64,000 nucleotides of DNA from Labilithrix luteola (lineage in GTDB: Bacteria > Myxococcota_A > Polyangia > Polyangiales > Polyangiaceae). Position 1 is the stretch's first letter. Each line of letters opens with the position of its first letter. The translations under genes were made by a program, and so were the position numbers. Below are positions 25,876 to 34,856 of this stretch, one piece after another. The stretch lies in the NCBI RefSeq assembly GCF_001263205.1, contig NZ_CP012333.1, positions 11,265,501 through 11,329,500 of the forward strand, given 5' to 3'. The notes beneath the pieces are model-generated. The model was given only the letters and a program-made list of their open reading frames with translations. It was not told the origin of the DNA and made no database searches.

Positions 25876-27018
25876 CTACCGAGCAGGACGAAAGCACCTC
25901 GTGGGTTGCAGCGCGGCGGTCCGCTCGACGGGCGTGCGCGGCTCGTAACAGCCCAGGCTCTTGCCCATGAAGCTGCCGACCCAAATGGTCTCACCGACCT
26001 GAATCGCGCCCGTCGCCGCAAGGAAGCCGCTCTTGGCGGCGGAGGCGTCGTCGCCGCGAAGGATCGGAGTCATCGACAAGATGTCGGCGTCGACACGCGC
26101 CACGACGAAGCCCTTCGGACAGCGCTCGGGTTCGCAACCGAAGAGCTCCTCCGGTGCCGTGGTCTGCCCGGCGAGGAGCAGATCGCCGGCGTGCGTCCAT
26201 CGGAGGTTGTCCGGCAGGAACGGCACCGCGACGGAACGCGGCCTATCCGTTGCGTCGCTCGCGAGCGGGATACGCCAGAGTCGCCGCCCGGCCCATTCCG
26301 CGACGACCACGTGTTTCCCGTCGCGCGTGACGATGATCCCGTTCGCCCCCGAAAGGCGAGGCGTGGGAAGCTCGGTCCATCCCGCCGCCTCGGACCATCG
26401 CCACACGCTGCCGGTCGGCCGAGCAGCTGCGAACTTGGCGACGAAGTCGGAATCGCGCGGATCGAACATGCTCGTCATCACGAAACCACCGTCGGCGGTC
26501 GCGGCGACGCCGTTCGCCGACGTCCCGGCGGGGAGAACGACACGTCCGACGAACCGAATCACCGGGGCGTCGTCACCACGAGCCTCGAGCGAAAAGCGAT
26601 CGATGAATTCCCCGCCTCCGTGGTCGACGACGAGCAATTCGAACTTGCCATCGCCAATGGGGCGCACATCGATTCCGTGAGGCGCAAAGACGGGCGCGGA
26701 ATCGCCAGGCGCAGCGCTCGGAGCCGGACGAGGCCACAACGAAAGCGACTCGGTCGGATACCGTACGTCGACAGCGAGCAGGGCGCCGGGAGCGCGTTCC
26801 GACTTCATCGCGCTGACGAGCACCCAGGGAGTGTTGGGGACCCGAATGAGGTCTTCGGGATTCCAAACGCCCGTGACGAACGGCCCAGGCACGAGGTCGG
26901 TCGACGGAACGGCGGTCGAGCTCCCAGGACGAGGCCCCACGGCTGCGCCACAGGACACGACGAGCCACGCGAGCACGCCCACGCCGCCACGGAGCCATCG
27001 AAACGTTCGCTTCATCAT
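25876..27018 (-). CDS. SMP-30/gluconolactonase-like beta-propeller lipoprotein
   Basis: This 380-residue exported protein has a lipobox LVVSC at about residue 23. The mature part is a beta-propeller: repeated blade motifs such as GVAATADGGFVMTSM, GIIVTRDGKHVVVAEW and NLRWTHAGDLLLAGQTT match SMP-30/strictosidine-synthase-like domains. These often hydrolyse lactones or bind small molecules. Two Cys in FGCEPERCP may form a disulfide. It is divergent from a LysR gene 86 bases away, its likely regulator. Confidence 0.85.
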   Translation of the reverse strand: MMKRTFRWLRGGVGVLAWLVVSCGAAVGPRPGSSTAVPSTDLVPGPFVTGVWNPEDLIRVPNTPWVLVSAMKSERAPGALLAVDVRYPTESLSLWPRPAPSAAPGDSAPVFAPHGIDVRPIGDGKFELLVVDHGGGEFIDRFSLEARGDDAPVIRFVGRVVLPAGTSANGVAATADGGFVMTSMFDPRDSDFVAKFAAARPTGSVWRWSEAAGWTELPTPRLSGANGIIVTRDGKHVVVAEWAGRRLWRIPLASDATDRPRSVAVPFLPDNLRWTHAGDLLLAGQTTAPEELFGCEPERCPKGFVVARVDADILSMTPILRGDDASAAKSGFLAATGAIQVGETIWVGSFMGKSLGCYEPRTPVERTAALQPTRCFRPAR

Positions 27019-27064
27019 GCGCGAGGAACCTACGGAAGCGCGCCCGTCCGATAAACCGCCGCCA

Positions 27065-27083
27065 GCTCCGTTGATTGCGGAGC
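27065..27083. promoter_or_regulatory. candidate LysR operator
   Basis: The interrupted palindrome GCTCCG-TTGATTG-CGGAGC lies in the 86-base gap between the propeller lipoprotein and the LysR gene, on the LysR-proximal side. It is a plausible binding site, judged on position and symmetry only. Confidence 0.4.
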
Positions 27084-27104
27084 AAAACTCTCTAATGTCG
27101 GGGC

Positions 27105-28025
27105 ATGGATCGCCTGACCGCCATCGTCTCGTTCGTGCGCACGGCGGAGACTTCGAGCTTCGTGGCAGCCGGGAGGCAGCTCGGCATTTCCGCGTCGGCG
27201 GTAGGCAAAAACGTCGCCAAGCTCGAGGAGAAGCTCGGCGTGCGGCTGTTCCATCGAACGACGAGGCGCGTGCGACTGACGACGGAAGGCGCGCTCTACT
27301 ACGAGCGCTGCCATCGCATTCTGGACGACTTGGAAGAGGCCGAGAACGTCGTGACCGACGCGAGTCAGGTTCCGCGCGGGCTCTTGCGGATCAGCACGCC
27401 GACGGTGGGGTACCGCTTCCTGCTCCCCGTTTTGCCCGAGTTCACCGCGCTCTATCCGGACATCGAGCTCGATCTCGACTTCGACGATCGCATGGTCGAT
27501 GTCATCGAAGAAGGATTCGACGCGGTCATCCGGAGCGGCAATCTCCGCGATTCGCAGCTCGCGTCTCGACGTCTCGGCGCCTTTCGCTTCGTTCTCTGCG
27601 CTTCACCCGAATACTTGCGAGCGCATGGCACGCCTCGCTCCGCCGAAGAGCTCGAGCGCCATCGGCAGATTCACTTTCGAATTCCCACCACGGGAAAACT
27701 GCAGGAGTGGCAAGTGAAGCGAGCCAGCGCGGAACGCCCGCTTCGCGCCCGCACGGTACTGACCTGCAACAATTGCGAAGGGCTGCGGATGGGCGCGATC
27801 GAGGGCATGGGCATCGCGTACATGCCGGACTTCCTCGCACGCGAAGCCCTCGACGATGGACGACTCGTGAGCGTTCTCGACCCGCTCCTCGTCAATCCGC
27901 ACCGCTTCTGGTTGCTCTGGCCTTCGAGTCGGCGGCTCTCGCCGAAGCTCCGCGCCTTCGTCGATTTCGTCTCCAGCCGCCTTTTCACTCCTCCTACCGA
28001 ACGGGAATCGCCCCGACGTCGTTGA
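27105..28025 (+). CDS. LysR-family transcriptional regulator
   Basis: This 306-residue LysR protein has the helix-turn-helix SFVAAGRQLGISASAVGKNVAKLEEKLGVRLFHRTTR and an effector domain from about residue 90. It is divergent from the SMP-30-like lipoprotein gene, so that gene is the probable target. Its last 32 bases overlap the end of the convergent IgGFc-type gene, an unusually long coding overlap. Confidence 0.92.
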   Translation: MDRLTAIVSFVRTAETSSFVAAGRQLGISASAVGKNVAKLEEKLGVRLFHRTTRRVRLTTEGALYYERCHRILDDLEEAENVVTDASQVPRGLLRISTPTVGYRFLLPVLPEFTALYPDIELDLDFDDRMVDVIEEGFDAVIRSGNLRDSQLASRRLGAFRFVLCASPEYLRAHGTPRSAEELERHRQIHFRIPTTGKLQEWQVKRASAERPLRARTVLTCNNCEGLRMGAIEGMGIAYMPDFLAREALDDGRLVSVLDPLLVNPHRFWLLWPSSRRLSPKLRAFVDFVSSRLFTPPTERESPRRR

Positions 28026-29874
28026 GTGGCTTCGTTCCCATCCCCGCTGGGAAGCCGTAGCTCGCGTAGCGATCCCAGCCCCAGACCGTGAGGCCGAAGG
28101 GAGCTTTGCTCGACGCGCGGTGGACGCCGTTGTCGCAATTTCCCTGGGGGAAACCTGCACGGACGAGATCGACGTAGGCCACTTGATAGCCGCTGCCGCC
28201 GACCGACTGCCAGTTGCCGACCGTCCCCAAGCAATCGAGCTCGATGTCTTCGTATTTGCCTTCCGCGGGCGCACGAACGAAGACGAGATTCGTGTTGCCG
28301 TACGTGGGATCGGTCAAGAACACGTACGACGAGAGATACTGGCCAATCGGCACCACGTTCACGAACTCGGGATCACCGTCGTTCGTCGAGATGGGGCCGC
28401 CGGCCGTCATGTACGAGGCAACGTAAATCGGATGTGTCGGATCTTGGCTGCGGACCACGAACGGCCCCGGGGCCCAGAACTCGGCCCATTTGCCTCGATC
28501 GAGTGTCGTGGGAGCACCGGGCACGGGCGGATCGTACGTCAGCGTGGTGCCATCGGCGGCGGCGAGGATACGCCACGGCGTGGTCTCCGGCTCGGCGGGT
28601 CCCTGGCGATCACGATAGCGCGTGGCCACGTAGCCATCGCCGAGGAGCCGAATCGGCGGCAGCTGCTGATGCACCGTATCGCACGCAGGTGACGTGTTGG
28701 GGATCGTGATGCACGTCGTGCCTCCGACGAGCGACACGGGCTTGTCCGCCGCGACAGGCGTACCGTTGACCTCTTCGACCTGGGTGAACTGGACGAACTC
28801 GCCACGTCGAAGCGTGAGTTGGGTCGTTTGCCCCTTCTCGACCTGCGGAGCGCCGCCGGCGCTGCTCAAGGTGGCGGTGGGAACGAGCGTCACGTGCGTG
28901 TCGTCTTCTTGCGCGAGGATCTGGAAGTACGGCAGCGCGCCTTGTTTGGCCGTATCCGAATCGGCCGAATAGCCATCCATGGCCAGGTTGTCGGTGGCCC
29001 ACGCCGAGGTGGGCAAGAGCAGCGAGCTGCTCGGGATGTAGCTTGCGGCTCCACCGTACGGATAGATGTCGTACGCCACCACGGGGGCCGATGCCCGCAC
29101 GTGGAACGTCTTGCCATAACCGCTTCCACGAACCTCCGTCTGCCCGATGATCGCGGCGCCCACGCCCTCCGGGCAAGGCGCGTAGGTGTCGTTGAAGTCG
29201 TTGGGTTGCGGCGGCTGCTGCGCAAGAAAGAGAACCGCGAGCTCGCCCGCCGGAAGCTTTCCTTCGGGCAGCAGGTCGTAACGAATGTCTTTTCCACGCC
29301 CGCGAGGAATACGGAAGTAGCTCGAGGAAATGGATTGACCGTCGTATTCGACGCTCAACGTGACCGGCGAATTCCAGGTATTCGCCACCATCACGGCGTA
29401 ACAAGAGAAGTCGTAATCGGGAAAGAACGTTCCGCGCGCCGACGGTTTGGCGGCGAAGTATTCGCAGCCCACGGTGCTCTGCGTCTTCAACGCAGCCTCA
29501 CAACCGGGAACACATCGATTGTCGAGACACGAGCTATCCGAATCGCACGCCGTGACCACATTGCCCTTACAATCGACGATGGCACGCCCGTCGGCTGCAC
29601 ACGCGATGGTGCAGTCGGCGGGTGGAAACTGCTGCTGGGGCGGGTCGTCGAAACCGTCGTTGCTCGAACTGCACGAGGCGCCAAGAGACAGGGCCGTGAG
29701 CGCACAAGCCGCCGTGGCCGCGCGAGCGAACGGACGTTGTCGCGAGCGACGCGCATCGGCGCCGAAGACCTCCGGTTTGCTCGCGAAATCATGGCGAGCA
29801 GTGCACGACAGCGCGATCGGCGCGACGGAGCTGCGCTGGAGCGATGGCAAGAGAAGCGACGAACGACGACTCAT
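27994..29874 (-). CDS. IgGFc-binding-type surface lipoprotein
   Basis: This is a 626-residue exported protein. After an unusually long Ser/Arg-rich N-terminus comes a hydrophobic core and lipobox LGASC (about residue 67), then a short Cys-rich segment (ADCTIACAADGRAIVDC). The rest resembles the IgGFc-binding domain found in Fc-gamma binding proteins and bacterial adhesins: FFPDYDFSCYAVMVANTW, the RIPRGRGKDIRYDLL strand, YDIYPYGGAASYIPSSSLLLP and a final TVWGWDRYASYGFPAG. The start ATG overlaps the stop of the upstream RCC1 gene by four bases, supporting this start despite the long leader. It is the last gene of the sigma-factor operon. Confidence 0.85.
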   Translation of the reverse strand: MSRRSSLLLPSLQRSSVAPIALSCTARHDFASKPEVFGADARRSRQRPFARAATAACALTALSLGASCSSSNDGFDDPPQQQFPPADCTIACAADGRAIVDCKGNVVTACDSDSSCLDNRCVPGCEAALKTQSTVGCEYFAAKPSARGTFFPDYDFSCYAVMVANTWNSPVTLSVEYDGQSISSSYFRIPRGRGKDIRYDLLPEGKLPAGELAVLFLAQQPPQPNDFNDTYAPCPEGVGAAIIGQTEVRGSGYGKTFHVRASAPVVAYDIYPYGGAASYIPSSSLLLPTSAWATDNLAMDGYSADSDTAKQGALPYFQILAQEDDTHVTLVPTATLSSAGGAPQVEKGQTTQLTLRRGEFVQFTQVEEVNGTPVAADKPVSLVGGTTCITIPNTSPACDTVHQQLPPIRLLGDGYVATRYRDRQGPAEPETTPWRILAAADGTTLTYDPPVPGAPTTLDRGKWAEFWAPGPFVVRSQDPTHPIYVASYMTAGGPISTNDGDPEFVNVVPIGQYLSSYVFLTDPTYGNTNLVFVRAPAEGKYEDIELDCLGTVGNWQSVGGSGYQVAYVDLVRAGFPQGNCDNGVHRASSKAPFGLTVWGWDRYASYGFPAGMGTKPLNDVGAIPVR

Positions 29875-31226
29875 GGCGAAATCCCCACGGTCTCAGGTTG
29901 GAGATGAGTAAGCGGGTCGGCTTTTCCGATCCCGAGCTGGCCCAGCGAGTTGCCGCCCCAGCACTGCACGCCGCCGGTGACGAGCACGGCGCACGTGGCC
30001 GAATCCATCGTCACCATGCGCACCGGTCGTGCCGAAAGTCCGGCCACGACAACCGCTCCGAAGTGAACCTCCGAATCGCCCCCACCGAGCTGCCCTCGTG
30101 TGTTGTCGCCCCAGCATCTGGCCGAGCCGTCCGAGAGCGTGGCGCACGCCGTTTTCCTGCCGACAGCGATCGTCTGCGCGTAGACGCCCTTCGGCGCGCT
30201 CAGCGCGACAGGCGACGGATAGACCGAAGACGTTCCGTTCGCGCCCACACCCCAGCAGTGCACCTGCCCATTCGCGATGGCGCACGCCCTTCCCTCACTG
30301 GCCGCCACGGCGGACGCGTGTGCGAGATCGATTCGCCCTGGGGGCGCGACATCGAGCGAAACTTCGCGCCCGAGCACGCCGACGCCCGGCCCGAACATGT
30401 CGCCGCGCAATCCCCACGACTCCAGCGACGCATTCGATGCGAGCGCGACGGTGCCGCGATCGGCAAGTGCCAACGCATCGAGCTTACCGACCGAGTCCAA
30501 TCGCGACGGGCCGAAGGGCACTCCATCACCGAGCGGCTGACCGGGCATTTGGCCCGATACGTTGTCGCCCCAACAGGTCATGCCCGATGTCGTGTGGGCT
30601 GCACAAGCCATCGAACGGCCGATGGCGATCGAGGCCACACCGGAGGCGCCCTCCACGGCCATCGCCGTCGGCGAAGATTCGACATCGACCGCGCCGTCGA
30701 CGACGCGCCCCAGAACGCCGAACGTGTTGGAGCCCCAGCAGGCCACCGTCCCGTCCGAGCGGCGGGCGCAGTACGCATCGCTCGGAACGGAGATCGCCCC
30801 CGAGAGTTGCGTGACGTTCGCGAGCCCCGCAACGGCACTCGGCGTGCCGGAGAGATCGCCGCCTTCCGGTCCGCGACCGAGCTCGCCGGACGCATTGCTT
30901 CCCCAACAGCGAACGGTGCCGTCTTCCACGCGCGCACACACCGAGGAGGCCCCGGCGGCGAGCTCGAGGACGCACGGCGTCACGCTGCAGGCCACAGGGT
31001 CGACCGCGGCGTCGACGATGACCTCCGCTCCCGTATCGCTCGCGGCGTCGTTCACCGCGACGTCTGCACTTGCTGCATCGGTGGGCGTGCCGCCGGCGTC
31101 GTTCGAGGGCGTCTCCCGAGGAGGAGTGTCGTCGCTCGAACTGCAAGCCACGATAGCGAACGCACACGACGCCCAAATGCCGAAGCCGAGCGTCGTCCAT
31201 CGAACGAGACGTGTCGTCGTCTTCAT
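29871..31226 (-). CDS. RCC1-repeat beta-propeller lipoprotein
   Basis: This is a 451-residue lipoprotein. The lipobox AIVAC at about residue 28 is followed by an Asp/Ala/Thr linker. About six to seven RCC1-like blades follow, each with a strand ending in CWG: TVRCWGSNASGELG, TVACWGSNTFGVLG, MTCWGDNVSGQM, VHCWGVGANG, ARCWGDNTRGQLG and VQCWGGNSLGQLG. Each blade also carries a second Cys about 10 residues before, probably forming blade disulfides. Both ends overlap neighbouring genes by four bases (ATGA). It is probably a surface protein-protein interaction module. Confidence 0.9.
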   Translation of the reverse strand: MKTTTRLVRWTTLGFGIWASCAFAIVACSSSDDTPPRETPSNDAGGTPTDAASADVAVNDAASDTGAEVIVDAAVDPVACSVTPCVLELAAGASSVCARVEDGTVRCWGSNASGELGRGPEGGDLSGTPSAVAGLANVTQLSGAISVPSDAYCARRSDGTVACWGSNTFGVLGRVVDGAVDVESSPTAMAVEGASGVASIAIGRSMACAAHTTSGMTCWGDNVSGQMPGQPLGDGVPFGPSRLDSVGKLDALALADRGTVALASNASLESWGLRGDMFGPGVGVLGREVSLDVAPPGRIDLAHASAVAASEGRACAIANGQVHCWGVGANGTSSVYPSPVALSAPKGVYAQTIAVGRKTACATLSDGSARCWGDNTRGQLGGGDSEVHFGAVVVAGLSARPVRMVTMDSATCAVLVTGGVQCWGGNSLGQLGIGKADPLTHLQPETVGISP

Positions 31227-32434
31227 GGCGCCTTCCTTCGCAGAGCGATGCCTTCACCGACGATGAAGAGCTCGCCTGCGCTCGATCCCGTGACCGACGT
31301 CAGATTGGCCGTGAGCGGTGCTCCGTTGAAGACGAGCGCGAGCGGCTTCCACGACGTTCCGTCGTAATGATAGATGCGGCCGACGTCACCGACCGCCCAG
31401 ACATCCGTGCTCGAACGAGCCCAGAAACTCCGCAGAGGAATCGGCGGCTGGAACGCGTCGAGCTCCCAGCCCGTCTCGGTCTCCGCCGACTTCGCGAATG
31501 CGCCGGCGGCCGACCACCAACTCACTCCCTCGACGGCAGCCCCGGCGGTCACGTCATGCACGCCGAAGGGCTGGACGAAGGACGCATCGAACCGCGCGAA
31601 CAGCCACGACGGCTCTCCACCGTCGCCGGCGACGAGACGGCCCACGGCGCCGAAGTTGTCGCCCCAGTCGGGGTCGAACACCGAGCCGCCGACGTAGACG
31701 TCGTTCGGGCCTCGTCCCCAGATGCACGAGAAATCCCCTTCGACCGTCCCGGCGGATTCCCATTCGCCCTGCGCCGACGAGCGGAAGATGCGCCCACCGC
31801 CGCCCACGATCCAGGACTGGTCGGCATTTGCGAACCAGCTGCCACGTAGGTCCGCTTCGAAGGCCTCGGTCGTGAAGGACAGCGCAGCAGCATCACCGCG
31901 AAAGACGACGCCCTGCCCGTCGACATCCGAAACACCGACGGCCAAGAGCTTGCCGGCGCCATTGCCGGACAGCGACACGAGGCGAACGTTCCGCGCACTC
32001 GAACCGACGGCGAGTTGCACTTGCCGCTCGACCTTCCATGCGTCGTTCTCGAATCGCAGGAGCTGGGTCGTAGCGCCGTCGTCACGGCCGGCAACGCCGT
32101 TCGCGATGGCCCACACACCCACGGTCGAATCGGCATAGACGCCCGAAAACAGCCATTCCGAAATGCCATATCCGGCGGCGTTGGGGAGGTCGACGAGACA
32201 GAATTCACCGCTGCAGCGCAAGACCTCGCCATCGACGCGCGCGTCGCTGGCGTCCGCAGCATCCGCGGCTTCGACGTCGGGGAGCTTGGAGCCGCCATCG
32301 ACCGGAGATTCGGTCTCCCGCGGAGGCTCGTCGTTCGACGTTGCGCAGGCCACCACGAGAACCATGCTTGCGCTGGCCAAACACGCCCAGCCCCACGCGC
32401 GTGGGGCGGATACGAAATACCGAGTTCGCTTCAC
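31223..32434 (-). CDS. beta-propeller lipoprotein with DVW-type repeats (first of two paralogues)
   Basis: This is a 403-residue lipoprotein. GTG 32434 is chosen because it forms a GTGA overlap with the upstream stop and starts a proper signal peptide ending in lipobox VVAC. After an Asp/Ala linker and a CSGEFCLVDLP pair of Cys come about six propeller strands of the kind IWGRGPNDVYVGG and FWARSSTDVWAVGDVGRIYHYDGTSW, as in YCF48/sialidase-like propellers. It is clearly related to the next gene upstream in organisation and C-terminal repeats, and ends in VTGSSAGELFIVGEGIALRR. Confidence 0.85.
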   Translation of the reverse strand: MKRTRYFVSAPRAWGWACLASASMVLVVACATSNDEPPRETESPVDGGSKLPDVEAADAADASDARVDGEVLRCSGEFCLVDLPNAAGYGISEWLFSGVYADSTVGVWAIANGVAGRDDGATTQLLRFENDAWKVERQVQLAVGSSARNVRLVSLSGNGAGKLLAVGVSDVDGQGVVFRGDAAALSFTTEAFEADLRGSWFANADQSWIVGGGGRIFRSSAQGEWESAGTVEGDFSCIWGRGPNDVYVGGSVFDPDWGDNFGAVGRLVAGDGGEPSWLFARFDASFVQPFGVHDVTAGAAVEGVSWWSAAGAFAKSAETETGWELDAFQPPIPLRSFWARSSTDVWAVGDVGRIYHYDGTSWKPLALVFNGAPLTANLTSVTGSSAGELFIVGEGIALRRKAP

Positions 32435-33639
32435 GGCGCGTCTCCTGACGTGCTCGCCGTTCGAAGGACCACACCTTCTCCGGCAATCCAGACGTCGTGC
32501 CCTGCTCCGGTGACCGAACGAAGTCTCGGACGGCTCGTGGGCACGAAGGGAACGGGCGCGACCGACCATTCCGCGCCGTTCCAATGAATCACGGCTCCGT
32601 GGTCACCGACGGCCCAGATGTCGTTCGCCGAGGCGCCCCAGAGGCCGTAGAGATCGTCCGTCACTGGAGAAGGAACGACGGTCCACGCTTCACCACCCAC
32701 CCAATGGCGAATCACGCCTTGCGCGCCGACGGCCCAGACGTCGTTTTCGCCGGATCCCCAGAGCGCCTTCAGGCCTCGCAGGGAGCTCGAATCGGTCTCG
32801 ACGAGCTTCAGACGCGGAGGCCCGCCCCCGTCACTCCCGCCATCGGCCTCGGCTCCCGCGCTGCGGTAGATCTTGCCGTCGTCGCCCGCGAACCATTGCG
32901 TGGTCGCGCTCTGTACCCAGACGGCGCGGAACGTCGGGCAGCCGCGCGACGCGTTGTACCAGGTGCACGAAGGAGAGACGGGCCACCACTTCGCCCCTTC
33001 CCCGTCGGCGTTCGTGAAGCGCCAGATATCGTCGCCACCGAGCGGGTCGTCCCACGACACAACGACCTCACCGACCGCGAAGGCTTCGGCCGTTCCGTAA
33101 GGGGCGATGCCCGTGACCATGCCCGAGAAGCTGCCGTCGACAATGGGTGCGCCGCCGTCCTCCGCCGGACGATCGAGCGCGAAGAACGAATGCCCGTTGC
33201 TCGCGGCCCAGACCGTTCCATCCGAGAGGCCCGCGACGGCGAGCATCGTGTACTTCGTCCCCGTCGGGATCTTCGACCAACCGTTGCCGTCGAAGTGGGC
33301 GGCGAAGCCCGACGAGCCCACGAGCCACACGTCCGTCGAGGAACGCGCCCAAATGCCGTTGAGCGAACGGGTATCCGTCTCCGGAACGCTGACTCGGCAA
33401 AACGCTTCGGTGCAGCGAGAAACTGTGGCGGCATCCGCAGCGTCTTCGAGCGAGGCATCCTGGCCGTCCCCGGAGTCCCGTGCGCCGGCTTCGAGTTGCG
33501 TCTCGGGCGTCTTCCCCTCGGGCGCATTGTCATCGGACGCGGCGCACCAAAGCTGTGTGCCCGCAAGCCCCGAGAAGGCCGCCAGGCGAACCAGCAGACG
33601 CGAGGTCGCAGGGACGCGCTTCGTGAGGTTCGGATTCAT
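32431..33639 (-). CDS. beta-propeller lipoprotein with DVW-type repeats (second paralogue)
   Basis: This is a 402-residue exported protein. ATG 33639 is chosen because it overlaps the preceding stop (ATGA). The signal region ends near QLWCAAS, a weaker lipobox than its paralogue. A Glu/Asp/Ala linker and CTEAFCRVSVP (same Cys pair as the paralogue) lead to propeller blades IWARSSTDVWLVGSSG, LWGSGENDVWAVGAQG and LWGASANDIWAVGDHG, and the shared ending VTGAGHDVWIAGEGVVLR. The pair looks like an old tandem duplication that has diverged strongly in the linker. Confidence 0.85.
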   Translation of the reverse strand: MNPNLTKRVPATSRLLVRLAAFSGLAGTQLWCAASDDNAPEGKTPETQLEAGARDSGDGQDASLEDAADAATVSRCTEAFCRVSVPETDTRSLNGIWARSSTDVWLVGSSGFAAHFDGNGWSKIPTGTKYTMLAVAGLSDGTVWAASNGHSFFALDRPAEDGGAPIVDGSFSGMVTGIAPYGTAEAFAVGEVVVSWDDPLGGDDIWRFTNADGEGAKWWPVSPSCTWYNASRGCPTFRAVWVQSATTQWFAGDDGKIYRSAGAEADGGSDGGGPPRLKLVETDSSSLRGLKALWGSGENDVWAVGAQGVIRHWVGGEAWTVVPSPVTDDLYGLWGASANDIWAVGDHGAVIHWNGAEWSVAPVPFVPTSRPRLRSVTGAGHDVWIAGEGVVLRTASTSGDAP

Positions 33640-34814
33640 CGCGTCGGCCCTTCCTCGCACGGCTCCACGAGACAGGTTCCCTGCACGCACGGCTGCCCGA
33701 CCGAGAGATCACACTGCACGCCGCACGCACCGCAGTTGTTGGGGTCGGCGTTCACGAACGTCTCACACCCGTTGCTCGCCACGCCGTCGCAATCCGCGTA
33801 GCCGGGCGCACACTCGATTTCACACTGACCGAGTCGGCAAACCGTCGTGGCCGGATATCCGGCAAACGGGCATCGATTCTCGCATGCCCCGCAGTTCGAA
33901 CGATCGTCGTCGAGATTGGCGCAATACGAGAACCCGAAGGACGACACACAGAGCGTCTCGGCGGCGGAGCACTTGCACGTACCGAATTGGCAGAACTGCC
34001 CCGGCGCGCAGGCGATTCCGCATCCACCGCAATTCGAAGCATCCTCGTTGATATTGATTTCACAACCGTCACCGAGATCGTCGTTGCAGTTCTTGAAACC
34101 GCCCTCGCATTTCTGCTTTCCACACGTACTGTCGACGCAGCCGTAGCGCATGTTCGTCGGCGCGGGTTCGGAGCTCTCGGGACAGACGTTGCCGCACGTG
34201 CCGCAATTGAGGTCGTCGGTCGAGAGGTCGAGACATTCGGCGCCACACCGCGTCTCGTCACACGACGACAATCCAGCCGGACATCCGCAGCTGCCGAGAA
34301 TGCACGGCAATCCGGCGGGACAGGCGATTCCACATCCACCGCAATTCTTGGTGTCGCACTGGAGATCGACTTCGCAGCCGTCGGCGACGTCCTTGTTGCA
34401 ATCGGCCGTGTGCTTGGTCTTATCCGCCGAACACGACATTCGGCACTCACCGGATTGGCAAAACCATTCGGCGCCGAAGACGGCGCGGGCTTCTTCGCCG
34501 TGCGGGCACTGGATCCCGCAGGCTCCGCAGTTGTCGTTGTCGGAGTCGAAGTTCGTTTGGCAGCGGAACGCATCGTCCGGACACGTGCCGTACGGAACGG
34601 GGCATTCGGTGGCGACGCAAAGAGCACGATTGCTGCTCTCGCTCGCGTCGGGCACTTCACCGCCCTCGCCCACGAGGCCCGGCGTTCCGGAATCAGGGTC
34701 GTCGAATCCGCCGAGCGCCACGGGATCGCCGCACGCCGCGGCCGATACCGCTGCGAAAAAGGCAATTCCGAGCATCGCGAGAATCGCGACGTTGCCGTGT
34801 CCTACTCGAGTCAT
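33636..34814 (-). CDS. Cys-rich lipoprotein with six NCGxCG modules
   Basis: This is a 392-residue lipoprotein with lipobox AAAC at about residue 28. A short acidic linker is followed by six modules of the form D-x-x-N-C-G-x-C-x-x-x-C (DNDNCGACGIQC, DTKNCGGCGIAC, DDLNCGTCGNVC, DASNCGGCGIAC, DRSNCGACENRC, DPNNCGACGVQC), interleaved with DGCE-type half modules. This family is widespread in Polyangia and often mis-named; it has no enzyme signature. The rod of disulfides suggests a stalk or adhesin. GGAG precedes ATG 34814. It follows the putative anti-sigma gene after 42 bases. Confidence 0.88.
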   Translation of the reverse strand: MTRVGHGNVAILAMLGIAFFAAVSAAACGDPVALGGFDDPDSGTPGLVGEGGEVPDASESSNRALCVATECPVPYGTCPDDAFRCQTNFDSDNDNCGACGIQCPHGEEARAVFGAEWFCQSGECRMSCSADKTKHTADCNKDVADGCEVDLQCDTKNCGGCGIACPAGLPCILGSCGCPAGLSSCDETRCGAECLDLSTDDLNCGTCGNVCPESSEPAPTNMRYGCVDSTCGKQKCEGGFKNCNDDLGDGCEININEDASNCGGCGIACAPGQFCQFGTCKCSAAETLCVSSFGFSYCANLDDDRSNCGACENRCPFAGYPATTVCRLGQCEIECAPGYADCDGVASNGCETFVNADPNNCGACGVQCDLSVGQPCVQGTCLVEPCEEGPTR

Positions 34815-34856
34815 CGGTTCTCCACGCCGCGCTATGGCCGACGGCGAAGACGTCGA

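Noticed and set aside
33636..34814. Tryptophan synthase alpha chain, a name often given to this Cys-rich family
   Set aside because: No TIM-barrel or catalytic residue is present; the protein is a lipoprotein of repeated Cys modules.
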